Positions 1-7,547 of a stretch of DNA of 64,000 nt are shown in pieces; within the stretch, counting starts at the first letter, position 1; every line of letters begins with the position of its first letter. Under the pieces are notes generated by a model, which made no database searches, had not been told where the DNA came from, and worked only from the letters and a program-made list of their open reading frames with translations. The translations under genes and the position numbers were made by a program. The DNA lies in assembly GCF_048263515.1 (NCBI RefSeq), contig NZ_JBLXEC010000003.1, positions 62,001 to 126,000 on the forward strand, written 5' to 3'. The DNA comes from Marinovum sp048263515 (lineage in GTDB: Bacteria; Pseudomonadota; Alphaproteobacteria; Rhodobacterales; Rhodobacteraceae).

Positions 1-547
1 GCAGCGTCATGCCGAGGCCGTAGACAAACAGCAGCGCCGCGCCGGTGCCGGCAGTCTCCTGCCCGGCGGCAGTGAACAGGATCGCCGCCAGCACCGGGCC
101 GACGCAGGGCGTCCAGCCAAAGGCAAAGGCAAGGCCGATCACATAGGCGCCAACGAGGTTCATGTTCGAGGTGGCGCCGGTGTCGGCGCGGAATTGGCGA
201 TAGAGCAGGCCGATGCGGATTACGCCGAGGAAATGCAGCCCCATGACGATGATCACCGCTGCCGCCAGCCAGCGCAGGATGTGGAAGTAGTCGCGCAGCA
301 TCTGGCCGAAGATCGTGGCCGAGGCGCCCAGCGCCACGAAGACGGTGATCACCCCCAGCGCAAAGGCAGTCGCCGCCAGCACCGCGCGCAGCCGCACCGC
401 GCCCGAGATCTCGGCGGTGGCGCTGACCTGATTCATCCCGACGCCGGCCAGATAGCTGAGGTAGAACGGAACGATGGGCAGGATGCAGGGTGACAGAAAG
501 GACAACAGCCCCGCCACAAGCGCCCCTGCAAAGGTGACATCGAACAT
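1..547 (-). CDS. soxV: CcdA-family thiol-disulfide transporter (SoxV-like), 3' end outside window
   Basis: Partial: the ATG is at 545-547 and the gene runs off the left edge after 182 codons. The translation is strongly hydrophobic and carries the two conserved CcdA cysteine contexts, LSPCILP near residue 21 and GWTPCVGP near residue 145. CcdA/DsbD-type proteins carry reducing equivalents across the inner membrane to periplasmic thioredoxins. SoxV is the CcdA homologue that reduces SoxW in sox clusters, and divergent soxS-soxR on the other side of a 81-bp intergenic region supports that assignment. Without the sox genes beyond the left edge, a cytochrome c biogenesis CcdA remains possible. 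Family assignment is firm; the soxV name is inferred from context. Confidence 0.8.
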   Translation of the reverse strand, partial: MFDVTFAGALVAGLLSFLSPCILPIVPFYLSYLAGVGMNQVSATAEISGAVRLRAVLAATAFALGVITVFVALGASATIFGQMLRDYFHILRWLAAAVIIVMGLHFLGVIRIGLLYRQFRADTGATSNMNLVGAYVIGLAFAFGWTPCVGPVLAAILFTAAGQETAGTGAALLFVYGLGMTL

Positions 548-573
548 CGCGCAACCGTCCTGCTTGTAAAATT

Positions 574-592
574 CACATATTCAGATTATGTG
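574..592. promoter_or_regulatory. Candidate SoxR operator, 19-bp palindrome between soxV and soxS
   Basis: CACATATTCAGATTATGTG is an inverted repeat with 8 of 9 arm pairs complementary around a central A. It is AT-rich against a GC-rich background and sits in the only intergenic space shared by the divergent soxV and soxS genes. ArsR-family repressors such as SoxR/BigR/SqrR bind short AT-rich palindromes, and soxR is two genes away. Binding by SoxR is inferred. Confidence 0.5.
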
Positions 593-628
593 GTATATCA
601 GGTTCGGATCAAACATGAAATCTTTCGC

Positions 629-1009
629 ATGCTGAGGATTGTCCCGCTTCTGCTGTCGGCCCTGCTGGTGCTGACCCTTGGTCTCGTGCAGCCCGCACGC
701 GCCGAGATGACGCTTGTCATGGTCGAAGAGCCAGGCTGCGCCTGGTGTGCCAAGTGGAACAAGGAGATCGGGCCGATCTATCCCAAGACCGACGAGGGCG
801 CGCTGGCGCCGCTGCACCGGATCGACATCCGCGAGCGCCCGCCAGAGGGCATGAGCTTTGCCCGCGGGCTGCACTTTACCCCGACATTTGTCCTGTTGGT
901 CGACGGGGTCGAAAGCGGCCGCATCGAAGGCTACCCGGGCGAGGATTTCTTCTGGGGGCTGCTGGGCCGGATGATCGAGACCGCCAAACCGCAAGGGGCC
1001 ACAGGATGA
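629..1009 (+). CDS. soxS: SoxS-like periplasmic thioredoxin
   Basis: 126 aa. I start at the ATG at 629 because it gives a clean Sec signal peptide (MLRIVPLLLSALLV through PARA, cleavage near residue 25); an in-frame ATG at 590 would overlap the operator palindrome. The mature protein is thioredoxin-like with a redox motif C-A-W-C at residues 37-40 and a cis-Pro context FTPTFVLL. SoxS of Paracoccus is a periplasmic thioredoxin needed for full expression and activity of the Sox system. Its stop overlaps the soxR start (ATGA), so the two are translationally coupled. A generic thioredoxin-fold protein is the alternative, but the soxR neighbour makes SoxS likely. Confidence 0.78.
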   Translation: MLRIVPLLLSALLVLTLGLVQPARAEMTLVMVEEPGCAWCAKWNKEIGPIYPKTDEGALAPLHRIDIRERPPEGMSFARGLHFTPTFVLLVDGVESGRIEGYPGEDFFWGLLGRMIETAKPQGATG

Positions 1010-1389
1010 CCGCAGCATTGAACACCGGCGCCGCCACGGCATCGAAACTGCCGGCCTTTGACGAGAATACCTGCGAGGAAGACATCGAGCGGATGATGGA
1101 AAATGCCACCAACGCCGCCAACTTCCTCAAGGCGCTGGGCCACGAAGGCCGGCTGATGATCCTCTGCCATCTCGCCACCGGCGAGAAATCGGTAACCGAG
1201 CTCGAAGACCTGCTGTCGGCGCGCCAGGCGGCGGTGTCGCAGCAGCTCTCGCGCCTCAGGCTCGAAGGCATGGTCAAGCCGCGCCGCGATGGCAAGGCGA
1301 TCTATTATTCGCTGGCCGACGACCGGCCCCGGCAGATCATGGAGATCGTCTACGAGATGTTCTGCCGACCGGAGGCGACCACCTCTTGA
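1006..1389 (+). CDS. soxR: SoxR/SqrR/BigR-type ArsR repressor, sulfide/persulfide sensor
   Basis: 127 aa, ATG at 1006 overlapping the soxS stop. It is a winged-helix ArsR protein (LKALGHEGRLMIL, then ARQAAVSQQLSRLRLEGMV recognition region). Cys54 (MILCHL) and Cys120 (YEMFC) are spaced by 66 residues, the spacing of the two sensor cysteines of SqrR, which form an intramolecular polysulfide bridge and release DNA. A third Cys at 23 is near the N-terminus. Expected role: repressing sox genes until sulfide or thiosulfate is present, probably through the palindrome at 574-592. Family and cysteine spacing are seen; operator and ligand are inferred from characterised relatives. Confidence 0.85.
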   Translation: MTAALNTGAATASKLPAFDENTCEEDIERMMENATNAANFLKALGHEGRLMILCHLATGEKSVTELEDLLSARQAAVSQQLSRLRLEGMVKPRRDGKAIYYSLADDRPRQIMEIVYEMFCRPEATTS

Positions 1390-1443
1390 GAAGACTCCGC
1401 CAGCAGGCCCCCGGGAGAGGGACCGCGCGGAGAGGGAGACAAA

Positions 1444-2502
1444 ATGCTGGACTATATCGGAGACGCCACCGCCGTGGCGCTTGTCGGGCTGCTGACCGGG
1501 GTGCTCCTGGGGCTGGCGGCGCGGCTCGGGCGATTCTGCACCCTGGGGGCGATCGAGGATTACTTCTATTCCAGCAGTGACCTGCGCCTGCGGATGTGGG
1601 GCATTGCCATCGGCGTGGCGGTGACCGGCAGCTTTGCCCTGATCGCGCTGGGTTGGCTAGATCCTGCAGCGCCGGCCTATCTCGCCAATGCCTGGTCGCC
1701 GGTGGCTTCGGTGCTGGGCGGGCTGGTCTTTGGCTACGGCATGGCGATCAGCGGCAACTGCGGTTTCGGCGCGCTGGCCCGGCTGGGCGGCGGTGACCTG
1801 CGCTCCTTCGTGATCGTGCTGGTGACCGGGGTTGCGGCCTATGCGCTGCTCTCGGGGCCGCTGTCGAGCCTGCGGATCGCGGTCTTTCCGCCGCTCGAGG
1901 CCGACCCTCAGGCCCTGCCCGGCATCGCCCATGGCCTGGCCCGGCTGACCGGGCTGCCGGTGGCAGAGATCGGTCTGGCGATCGGCCTTGCGATCCTGGC
2001 GTTGGTTGGCGGGCCGAAGCACGTGCGCCAGGCGCCTGCGGTCTGGCTCTGGGGCGCGGTCGTCGGGCTTGCCATCGTCGGCGCCTGGGCCGGCACCTCC
2101 TGGATCGCGCAACATGGCTGGGACGACCTGCCGGTCACCTCGCACAGCTTTTCCAAGCCGCTGGGCGATACCATTCTCTATGCCATGCTGTCCTCGGGAC
2201 TGGCGCTGAACTTCGGCGCAGGCTCGGTGGTGGGCGTGCTGGCCGGGGCCTTCATCGGCTCGATGATCAAGGGCCAGTTCCGCTGGGAGGCCTGTGACGA
2301 CCCGCGCGAATTGCGCCGCCAGATCGGCGGTGCGGTGTTGATGGGGTTCGGAGCGGTGGCGGCCACGGGCTGCAGCGTCGGACAGGGCCTGTCGGCGATG
2401 TCGCTGCTGGCCTGGAGCGCGCCGGTGACCCTGGGGTCGATCCTGATCGGCGGCTACATCGGCCTGCGCCAGCTGATGCTGGGGTTTGCCCCGGCCGAGT
2501 GA
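1444..2502 (+). CDS. soxT: SoxT-like YeeE/YedE permease (sulfur-compound transporter)
   Basis: 352 aa polytopic membrane protein with two pseudo-repeats typical of the YeeE/YedE (Sulf_transp) family. Family cysteine motifs are SGNCGFGAL (Cys106) and ATGCSVGQG (Cys310), plus Cys32 in GRFCTLGA. TsuA-type members import thiosulfate by passing it along such cysteines. In Paracoccus-type loci soxT lies beside soxRS, which is the arrangement here: the gene follows soxR by 54 bp with a purine-rich ribosome site before ATG 1444. It probably supplies thiosulfate or sulfide to intracellular sensing or assimilation; the exact substrate is not readable from sequence. Confidence 0.78.
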   Translation: MLDYIGDATAVALVGLLTGVLLGLAARLGRFCTLGAIEDYFYSSSDLRLRMWGIAIGVAVTGSFALIALGWLDPAAPAYLANAWSPVASVLGGLVFGYGMAISGNCGFGALARLGGGDLRSFVIVLVTGVAAYALLSGPLSSLRIAVFPPLEADPQALPGIAHGLARLTGLPVAEIGLAIGLAILALVGGPKHVRQAPAVWLWGAVVGLAIVGAWAGTSWIAQHGWDDLPVTSHSFSKPLGDTILYAMLSSGLALNFGAGSVVGVLAGAFIGSMIKGQFRWEACDDPRELRRQIGGAVLMGFGAVAATGCSVGQGLSAMSLLAWSAPVTLGSILIGGYIGLRQLMLGFAPAE

Positions 2503-2513
2503 CGACCGGGGCG

Positions 2514-2535
2514 GTCCGGGCCATCAGGCCCGGAC
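2514..2535. terminator. Convergent hairpin between soxT and HemY gene
   Basis: Nine-base-pair perfect stem (GTCCGGGCC / GGCCCGGAC) with loop ATCA. It lies at the convergent ends of soxT and the HemY-like gene, and the HemY stop codon starts in the loop. There is no T-run, so intrinsic termination is only possible, not clear. Confidence 0.35.
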
Positions 2536-4113
2536 GGTATCTTCTCCGACGATCTCGGCGTCTTCGGCCAGCTTCTCGGCCATGGTCGGCTTGGCATCCT
2601 GCGCCAGCTTGCCGGCCATGGTGTCAGGCTCGGTATCCTCGGCCAGCTTTTCACCCATGGTCGGGCCGTTGTGCATCGCCCGACCGGCCAGCACGCTGTC
2701 CTGCGCCGCCATGTCCTTGCCGGAATGATCCTCGATCGCGCCGACGATCAACGGCAGCATGGCGCTGTCGGCATTGGACGACGCGGCCTCGGCCGGCGGG
2801 GTCTTCCAGCTGAGCGTATCGAGCGCGCCGCAGTTGGTGCAGGTCGCGGTCCATTCGTTCTGGATGTTCGAGCAATTGTCGCAGACCCAATGGGGACCGC
2901 GCGGCGCGTTCAACGCCCGGGCCAGCCAGCCCTTGACCACCGCGTCCGAAGCCCCCTCGCCGCGTTCGATGGCGGCCATGATGGTCAGGGTTCGGGTGTC
3001 GGGATCTGTCTCGGCCAGATCGCCCAGCGCGCGGCGGGCACCGGGGAAATCCTCGGCGGCGATGTTCAGCTCGGCCAGCAGCAGCTTGGTCTCGCGGTGA
3101 TCGGACGCCAGCCGCGTCAGGTGCTGGAAGCGCTTGATCCGGTCGGCGGGCGTCTCGTCGGGGTTGATCGCGGCAAAGGTGGCGGCGAGGTCGGGATGCG
3201 GCTGCGCCTCCCAGGCCTTCTTGATCACCCGCGTTGCGTATTTCGACTTGCCCTGCTCGATGTAGCTGCGCGCGGCCATGACCGCCGCCGGGATCAACTC
3301 GGGCGAGAGCCGGTTGGCCTCGATCGCGGTTTCGCGTTGCTCGATGGTGCGACCGTCGGCGGCGACTTCGCGCGCCTCCGACAGCGCCAGCACCGCCTCG
3401 CGGCGGCGGTGCACGTCGCGCGGCAGATTGCCGGACTTCAGCTTGGCATTCAGGGTCTTGCGCGCGCCGGCCCAATCGCCGTGATCGGCCTGCAGCTTGA
3501 GCAGGATGTCCTGGGTCTCTTCATGCTTGGGCTTGATCGCAAAGGCGCGCTCGGCCAGCTTGAGCGCGGTGTCGGTGTCACCCTCGGCCAGCCGCTGCTT
3601 CATCACGCCACGGACGCCGACAAAGCGGGTCTTCTCGTTGGCCACCAGCTTCTTGTAGACCGCCTCGGCCTTTTCCCGGTCGCCCGCCATCTCGGCCGCC
3701 TGGGCGGTCAGAAGGTTGGTCAGCTCGGGCTTGTTGAGATAGCGGTCGGCCTTGGCGGCCTTGGCCATCGCCAGCTTGCCCTCGCCAGAGGCCAGCGCCA
3801 TCAACCCGTCGCTCAGCGCCTGGAAGCCCTTGCGTTCGCGGTTGCGGTCGAAATAGCGCGAGATCGCGGTCTCGTCGCCGTTCACGAAGCGCACCAGCGC
3901 CACCAGAAATGACACGATCTTGAGCAGCACCCAGAGCGCCACCAGAAGCGCCATCAGCGCCAGAACCGCCTGCAGCGCGGTAAAGGTGAATTCCTGTCCG
4001 TTGAAGGTCAGGCGCATGCCCGCGCCGTCGTATTCCAGCAGCCAACCGGCGCCCCAGGCCAGCGCGAGAACGACAGCAACAAAGACGAGGATTTTCAGAA
4101 GTGACCAAAGCAT
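2524..4113 (-). CDS. hemY: HemY-like TPR membrane protein with C-terminal zinc ribbon
   Basis: 529 aa. Two N-terminal membrane segments (about residues 3-22 and 42-66) belong to the HemY_N domain, followed by TPR-like helices (pairs such as LTAQAAEMAGDREKAEAVYKKL). Unusually, the C-terminal part carries a four-cysteine ribbon, C411-x2-C414 and C425-x2-C428 (VCDNCSN, CTNCGAL), then an acidic low-complexity tail with repeated MAEKLAED/MGEKLAED-like units. The ribbon recalls the rubredoxin-type tail of LapB/YciM. Proteobacterial proteins of this name are not protoporphyrinogen oxidase; they are haem-locus membrane scaffolds of uncertain function. It forms an operon with the Mic60 homologue (11-bp gap) and hemD. 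Confidence 0.82.
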   Translation of the reverse strand: MLWSLLKILVFVAVVLALAWGAGWLLEYDGAGMRLTFNGQEFTFTALQAVLALMALLVALWVLLKIVSFLVALVRFVNGDETAISRYFDRNRERKGFQALSDGLMALASGEGKLAMAKAAKADRYLNKPELTNLLTAQAAEMAGDREKAEAVYKKLVANEKTRFVGVRGVMKQRLAEGDTDTALKLAERAFAIKPKHEETQDILLKLQADHGDWAGARKTLNAKLKSGNLPRDVHRRREAVLALSEAREVAADGRTIEQRETAIEANRLSPELIPAAVMAARSYIEQGKSKYATRVIKKAWEAQPHPDLAATFAAINPDETPADRIKRFQHLTRLASDHRETKLLLAELNIAAEDFPGARRALGDLAETDPDTRTLTIMAAIERGEGASDAVVKGWLARALNAPRGPHWVCDNCSNIQNEWTATCTNCGALDTLSWKTPPAEAASSNADSAMLPLIVGAIEDHSGKDMAAQDSVLAGRAMHNGPTMGEKLAEDTEPDTMAGKLAQDAKPTMAEKLAEDAEIVGEDTVRA

Positions 4114-4123
4114 GAATGCGTCC

Positions 4124-5608
4124 TTATCCCTGGTTCAGGCGTGCCGCGATGGCGTTGGCTTCGTCCAGCGCCGACATCCTGGTTTCGGCGTCGGCCACCC
4201 AGCCGGCCAAAGGCTCTTTTGCCACGTCGGGCAGAGCCGAAATTTCATCAAGCGCGACGCGGAAGTTGCCGTTGCGCACCGCCGCTTCGGCGCGTGACAG
4301 GATGGCGTCGGTGTCGACGCCGTCGCGCGGCGCGACCGAGCGCACCTCGAACATCTTTTCCAGCACGCCACCGATCCCGGCCTCTTCGCCATCGGCACCG
4401 GCGTCGCGCGCGGCGCGCAGCGCGGCGCGGGCGTCATCGGGGAAGCGTTCGCGCAGCGCGGCCTGGGTCACGACGCCCTCGGCCGCGGCGGCCTGAAGGC
4501 CCTCCATCGGCGCATCGACGTTCTCGGCCAGCGCCGCCAGCGGTTCCTCGTAGGGCTCGCCGGTTTCCAGCGCGGTGATCACCTGGGTCAGCGCCGTGCG
4601 CGCGGCGGAAAGCCGCGACTGTTCCAGCGCGCGTTCTTCCATCTGAGTGGCGTCGCGGGCGATCTCTTCGATCTTGGCCTTTTCGGCGGCGATTGTGTCC
4701 TCGATCGCCTTGCGCTGCTCTTCCATCGAGCCGCGCAGCCGCTCCAGCTCGCTCTCGTAGGCGGCAATCGCCTCGCGAGAGACGGTGTCGGCGATCGGGC
4801 GTTTCGCCAGAGTGGTCAGCCGCTCGTCGAGCGCCGCCATCTCTTCGCGCAGCGCCTCGAGGCCGGTTAGCCGCTGGTTCTGTTCGTCAAGCGCGCCTTC
4901 GGCGGTGCCTAGCGCTTCCTTGGTCGTCTCGAGATCGGCGGCCAGCGCATCGGTGCGCTCGGTCACGTCGGCGGCCATGGTGGTGATCTGCTGGGACACG
5001 TCGTCCAGCCGCCCGGATTGCTCCTGCAGCGCGGCGCGGGTCTCGGTTTCGAAGCTGTCGTCCTGACCGAGGTAATAGGCCGCGCCATAACCCAGGCCGG
5101 CGGCGACGATGCCGCCCAGCACCATGGGCACAAAGCCGCCACGGCGTTCGACGACCTTTTCGGTCACCGGCGGGCTCATTGGCGGCGGCGTGCTGTCACG
5201 CACCGGCTCGGCGTCGTCAAAGACCTCGGGCTCCGGCTCGTTGCCGGCATCAACGTGGGATTCGTCGGCGGCCATCTCGGCCTGCACCGGGTCCGGCTCG
5301 GCCAGAGGGTCGGCGTTTTCGGTCATCTCGTCGTGGAGGGGGGTGTCGTCGCCGGCCAGCGTATCGCCAGCCAAGCTGTCACCGCCAAGCGTTCCGCCGT
5401 CCAGCGTGTCACCGGGCAGCGGGTCTGCATCCGCGCCGGGCGTGTCAGACCCATCGAGGCTGTCCGCCGCATCGGACCCGGCCATCAGGCTGTCGGACCC
5501 CGCTGTGTCACCGTCAGAGACCTCGGCCGCGTCGGGCGCATCTGTCCGGTCATCTGCCGCGCGTTTGTCTTCGGTTTCTTCCGGTTTCGGCTCTTTCGAA
5601 TTTGACAC
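4124..5608 (-). CDS. Alphaproteobacterial mitofilin (Mic60) homologue
   Basis: About 494 aa from a GTG at 5606-5608 (an upstream TTG at 5609-5611 is an equal alternative). Residues 1-150 are acidic and Pro/Gly/Asp-rich with short repeats (GDTLDG, GGTLGG, GDSLAG, GDTLAG). A single membrane segment lies near residues 160-180 (MVLGGIVAAGLGYGAAYYLG), followed by a long coiled coil (about 190-310) and a helical C-terminal region typical of the mitofilin signature domain. Mic60 proteins bend inner membranes at cristae, and alphaproteobacterial homologues are encoded between hemD and HemY as here. Expected function: organising intracytoplasmic or inner-membrane invaginations and contact with the outer membrane. 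Assignment rests on architecture and synteny. Confidence 0.78.
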   Translation of the reverse strand: MSNSKEPKPEETEDKRAADDRTDAPDAAEVSDGDTAGSDSLMAGSDAADSLDGSDTPGADADPLPGDTLDGGTLGGDSLAGDTLAGDDTPLHDEMTENADPLAEPDPVQAEMAADESHVDAGNEPEPEVFDDAEPVRDSTPPPMSPPVTEKVVERRGGFVPMVLGGIVAAGLGYGAAYYLGQDDSFETETRAALQEQSGRLDDVSQQITTMAADVTERTDALAADLETTKEALGTAEGALDEQNQRLTGLEALREEMAALDERLTTLAKRPIADTVSREAIAAYESELERLRGSMEEQRKAIEDTIAAEKAKIEEIARDATQMEERALEQSRLSAARTALTQVITALETGEPYEEPLAALAENVDAPMEGLQAAAAEGVVTQAALRERFPDDARAALRAARDAGADGEEAGIGGVLEKMFEVRSVAPRDGVDTDAILSRAEAAVRNGNFRVALDEISALPDVAKEPLAGWVADAETRMSALDEANAIAARLNQG

Positions 5609-5657
5609 CAAGGATCACCCTTTCCGAATCTTACTGCAGCGGCGCAATATCATTACC

Positions 5658-6398
5658 TTATGGTACCCTCGAGGCCCCCTCAAGCGGACTTCCCCCCTCG
5701 ATCACCCCGGCCACGGCTGCGCAAATCGACGCACGGTCAGGCCGCGCGGCAATCACCAGCCGCTCCGGTGTCAAAGGGGATACGCATCGCGCAACCGCTG
5801 GACTGAGCGCCACGATCCAAAGCCGGGCTCGCGCCTCTGCCTGCCCGGCGACGATCTCGGCGCTTCTGGGCGAGAACAGGGGAAGGATCACCGGCCTCTC
5901 TTCGTCAAGTAGCACACGCGCCTCACGAGTAAAGCCGCAAGCCACCTGATCGTACACGATGGTCTCATCCACCCGGAGGCCCTGCGCCGCCAGCCGCGCC
6001 GCCACATCGCCGCGCGCATGGCGGCCGCGCAGGTGCATCAGGCGGCCCTTGGGCCTGAGCGTGCCGAGATGCGCCACCAACTGATCGGCGGTCTCGCCCG
6101 CCATCTCGGCCCGAAGCCCCGCCGCCTGCGCCGCCTGCGTCGTCCGCTCGCCCACGCAATAGGCGGGCAGGCCTCGCGGGCCGTCATAGGCGCGCACGCC
6201 GTTGGTCGAGGTCAGGATCAACCCGGTCACGCCAGTCATGTCCGGCACATCACCGGTCGCCACGATCTCCAGCACCGGCGAGATCACCACCCGGCCCGGC
6301 GTGGCAACCCTGCGCAGGTCGGCGAGGAAGCTCTCGGCATCGGCACGCGGCCGGGTCAGCAGCAGCGCCGGCGGGTCTTGGGCGGGATTGTTTGCCAT
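5658..6398 (-). CDS. hemD: Uroporphyrinogen-III synthase
   Basis: 246 aa from ATG at 6396-6398 (MANNPAQDPPALLLTRP); an upstream in-frame ATG at 6459-6461 would reach into tsaD and is not used. HemD_dom features: LLLTRPRADAESF at the N-terminus, GLILTSTNGVRA and the PAYCVGERTTQAAQAAG hinge, then LYLRG-like LMHLRGRHARGD and ILPLFSPRSAE. It closes and inverts ring D of hydroxymethylbilane to uroporphyrinogen III in tetrapyrrole synthesis. No hemC is visible in this window. First gene of a hemD-Mic60-HemY run; the start is 54 bp from the divergent tsaD. Confidence 0.88.
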   Translation of the reverse strand: MANNPAQDPPALLLTRPRADAESFLADLRRVATPGRVVISPVLEIVATGDVPDMTGVTGLILTSTNGVRAYDGPRGLPAYCVGERTTQAAQAAGLRAEMAGETADQLVAHLGTLRPKGRLMHLRGRHARGDVAARLAAQGLRVDETIVYDQVACGFTREARVLLDEERPVILPLFSPRSAEIVAGQAEARARLWIVALSPAVARCVSPLTPERLVIAARPDRASICAAVAGVIEGGSPLEGASRVP

Positions 6399-6452
6399 GG
6401 TGGCAAGTGTTACCTGCCGGTTGTCCCCTCCGCAACGAACCGAAGCGCCGCA

Positions 6453-7547
6453 ATGACCCAAACGCTCACTCTTCTCGGCCTCGAAAGCAGCTGCGACGAC
6501 ACCGCCGCCGCCGTGGTGCGCGGCACCCCCGGCAAGGCCGAGGTCCTGGCCTCAGTAGTCGAAGGCCAGACCGGGCTGCACAAGGAGTTCGGCGGCGTAG
6601 TGCCCGAAATCGCCGCCCGCGCCCATGCCGAGCGACTGGATGTCTGCGTCAAGGAAGCGCTGGCGCAGGCCGGGCTGGGTCTCGACGCGCTCGACGGAAT
6701 CGCGGTGACCGCCGGGCCGGGACTGATCGGGGGTGTGGTGTCGGGCGTGATGTGCGCCAAGGGGATCGCCATAGGCACCGGGCTGCCGCTGATCGGGGTC
6801 AATCACCTGGCCGGCCACGCGCTGACCCCGCGACTGACCGATGGCGCGTCGTTTCCCTACCTGATGCTGCTGGTCTCCGGCGGGCATTGCCAGTTCCTGA
6901 TCGCCCGCGGCCCCGAGGATTTCACCCGCCTCGGTGGCACCATCGACGACGCCCCCGGCGAAGCCTTTGACAAGACCGCGCGGCTGCTGGGACTGCCGCA
7001 GCCCGGCGGGCCGTCTGTGGAGGCCGAGGCAGAGAAAGGCGTGGCGAAACGCTTTGCCTTCCCCCGCCCGCTGCTCGACCGCCCGGGCTGCGACATGTCC
7101 TTCTCGGGCCTGAAAACCGCGCTGCTCCGCACCCGCGACGCGGTGATCGCCGAGAAATCCGGCCTGACCCGACAGGACCGCGCCGACATGTGTGCCGGGT
7201 TTCAGGCGGCGGTGGTCGACGTGCTGGCGGAAAAGACCCGACGGGCGCTTGCCGCTTATCTCGATGAAAGCCCGGCAATCCCGATGCTCGCCGTCGCCGG
7301 CGGCGTGGCAGCGAACCAGCCGATCCGCGCCGCGTTGCAAACCGTCTGCGCCGAGGCCGGCGTCGGTTTTACCGCGCCGCCGCTGGCGCTTTGCACCGAC
7401 AACGCGGCGATGATCGCCTATGCAGGGCTGGAACGGATGGCCCTGGGTCGGGTTGACGACATGACCCTCTCGGCCCGCCCGCGCTGGCCGCTCGACAAGA
7501 CCGCCGCGCCGATGCTGGGCAGCGGCAAGAAAGGAGCCAAGGCATGA
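6453..7547 (+). CDS. tsaD: tRNA N6-adenosine threonylcarbamoyltransferase TsaD
   Basis: 364 aa, starting MTQTLTLLGLESSCDDTAAA at 6453. Kae1/TsaD hallmarks: ESSCDDTAAA near the N-terminus, metal-site HxxGH as HLAGHALTP, VSGGHCQFL, GGTIDDAPGEAFDK, and LAVAGGVAAN with LCTDNAAMIAY near the C-terminus. It transfers the threonylcarbamoyl group to A37 of ANN-decoding tRNAs in complex with TsaB and TsaE; tsaE is also in this window (18.2 kb). Start of the run tsaD-gpsA-YciI-EVE, overlapping gpsA by ATGA at 7544. Confidence 0.96.
   Translation: MTQTLTLLGLESSCDDTAAAVVRGTPGKAEVLASVVEGQTGLHKEFGGVVPEIAARAHAERLDVCVKEALAQAGLGLDALDGIAVTAGPGLIGGVVSGVMCAKGIAIGTGLPLIGVNHLAGHALTPRLTDGASFPYLMLLVSGGHCQFLIARGPEDFTRLGGTIDDAPGEAFDKTARLLGLPQPGGPSVEAEAEKGVAKRFAFPRPLLDRPGCDMSFSGLKTALLRTRDAVIAEKSGLTRQDRADMCAGFQAAVVDVLAEKTRRALAAYLDESPAIPMLAVAGGVAANQPIRAALQTVCAEAGVGFTAPPLALCTDNAAMIAYAGLERMALGRVDDMTLSARPRWPLDKTAAPMLGSGKKGAKA

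Noticed and set aside
590..628. Start of soxS at ATG 590
   Set aside because: It would put the start within the operator palindrome and add a polar segment before the signal peptide.
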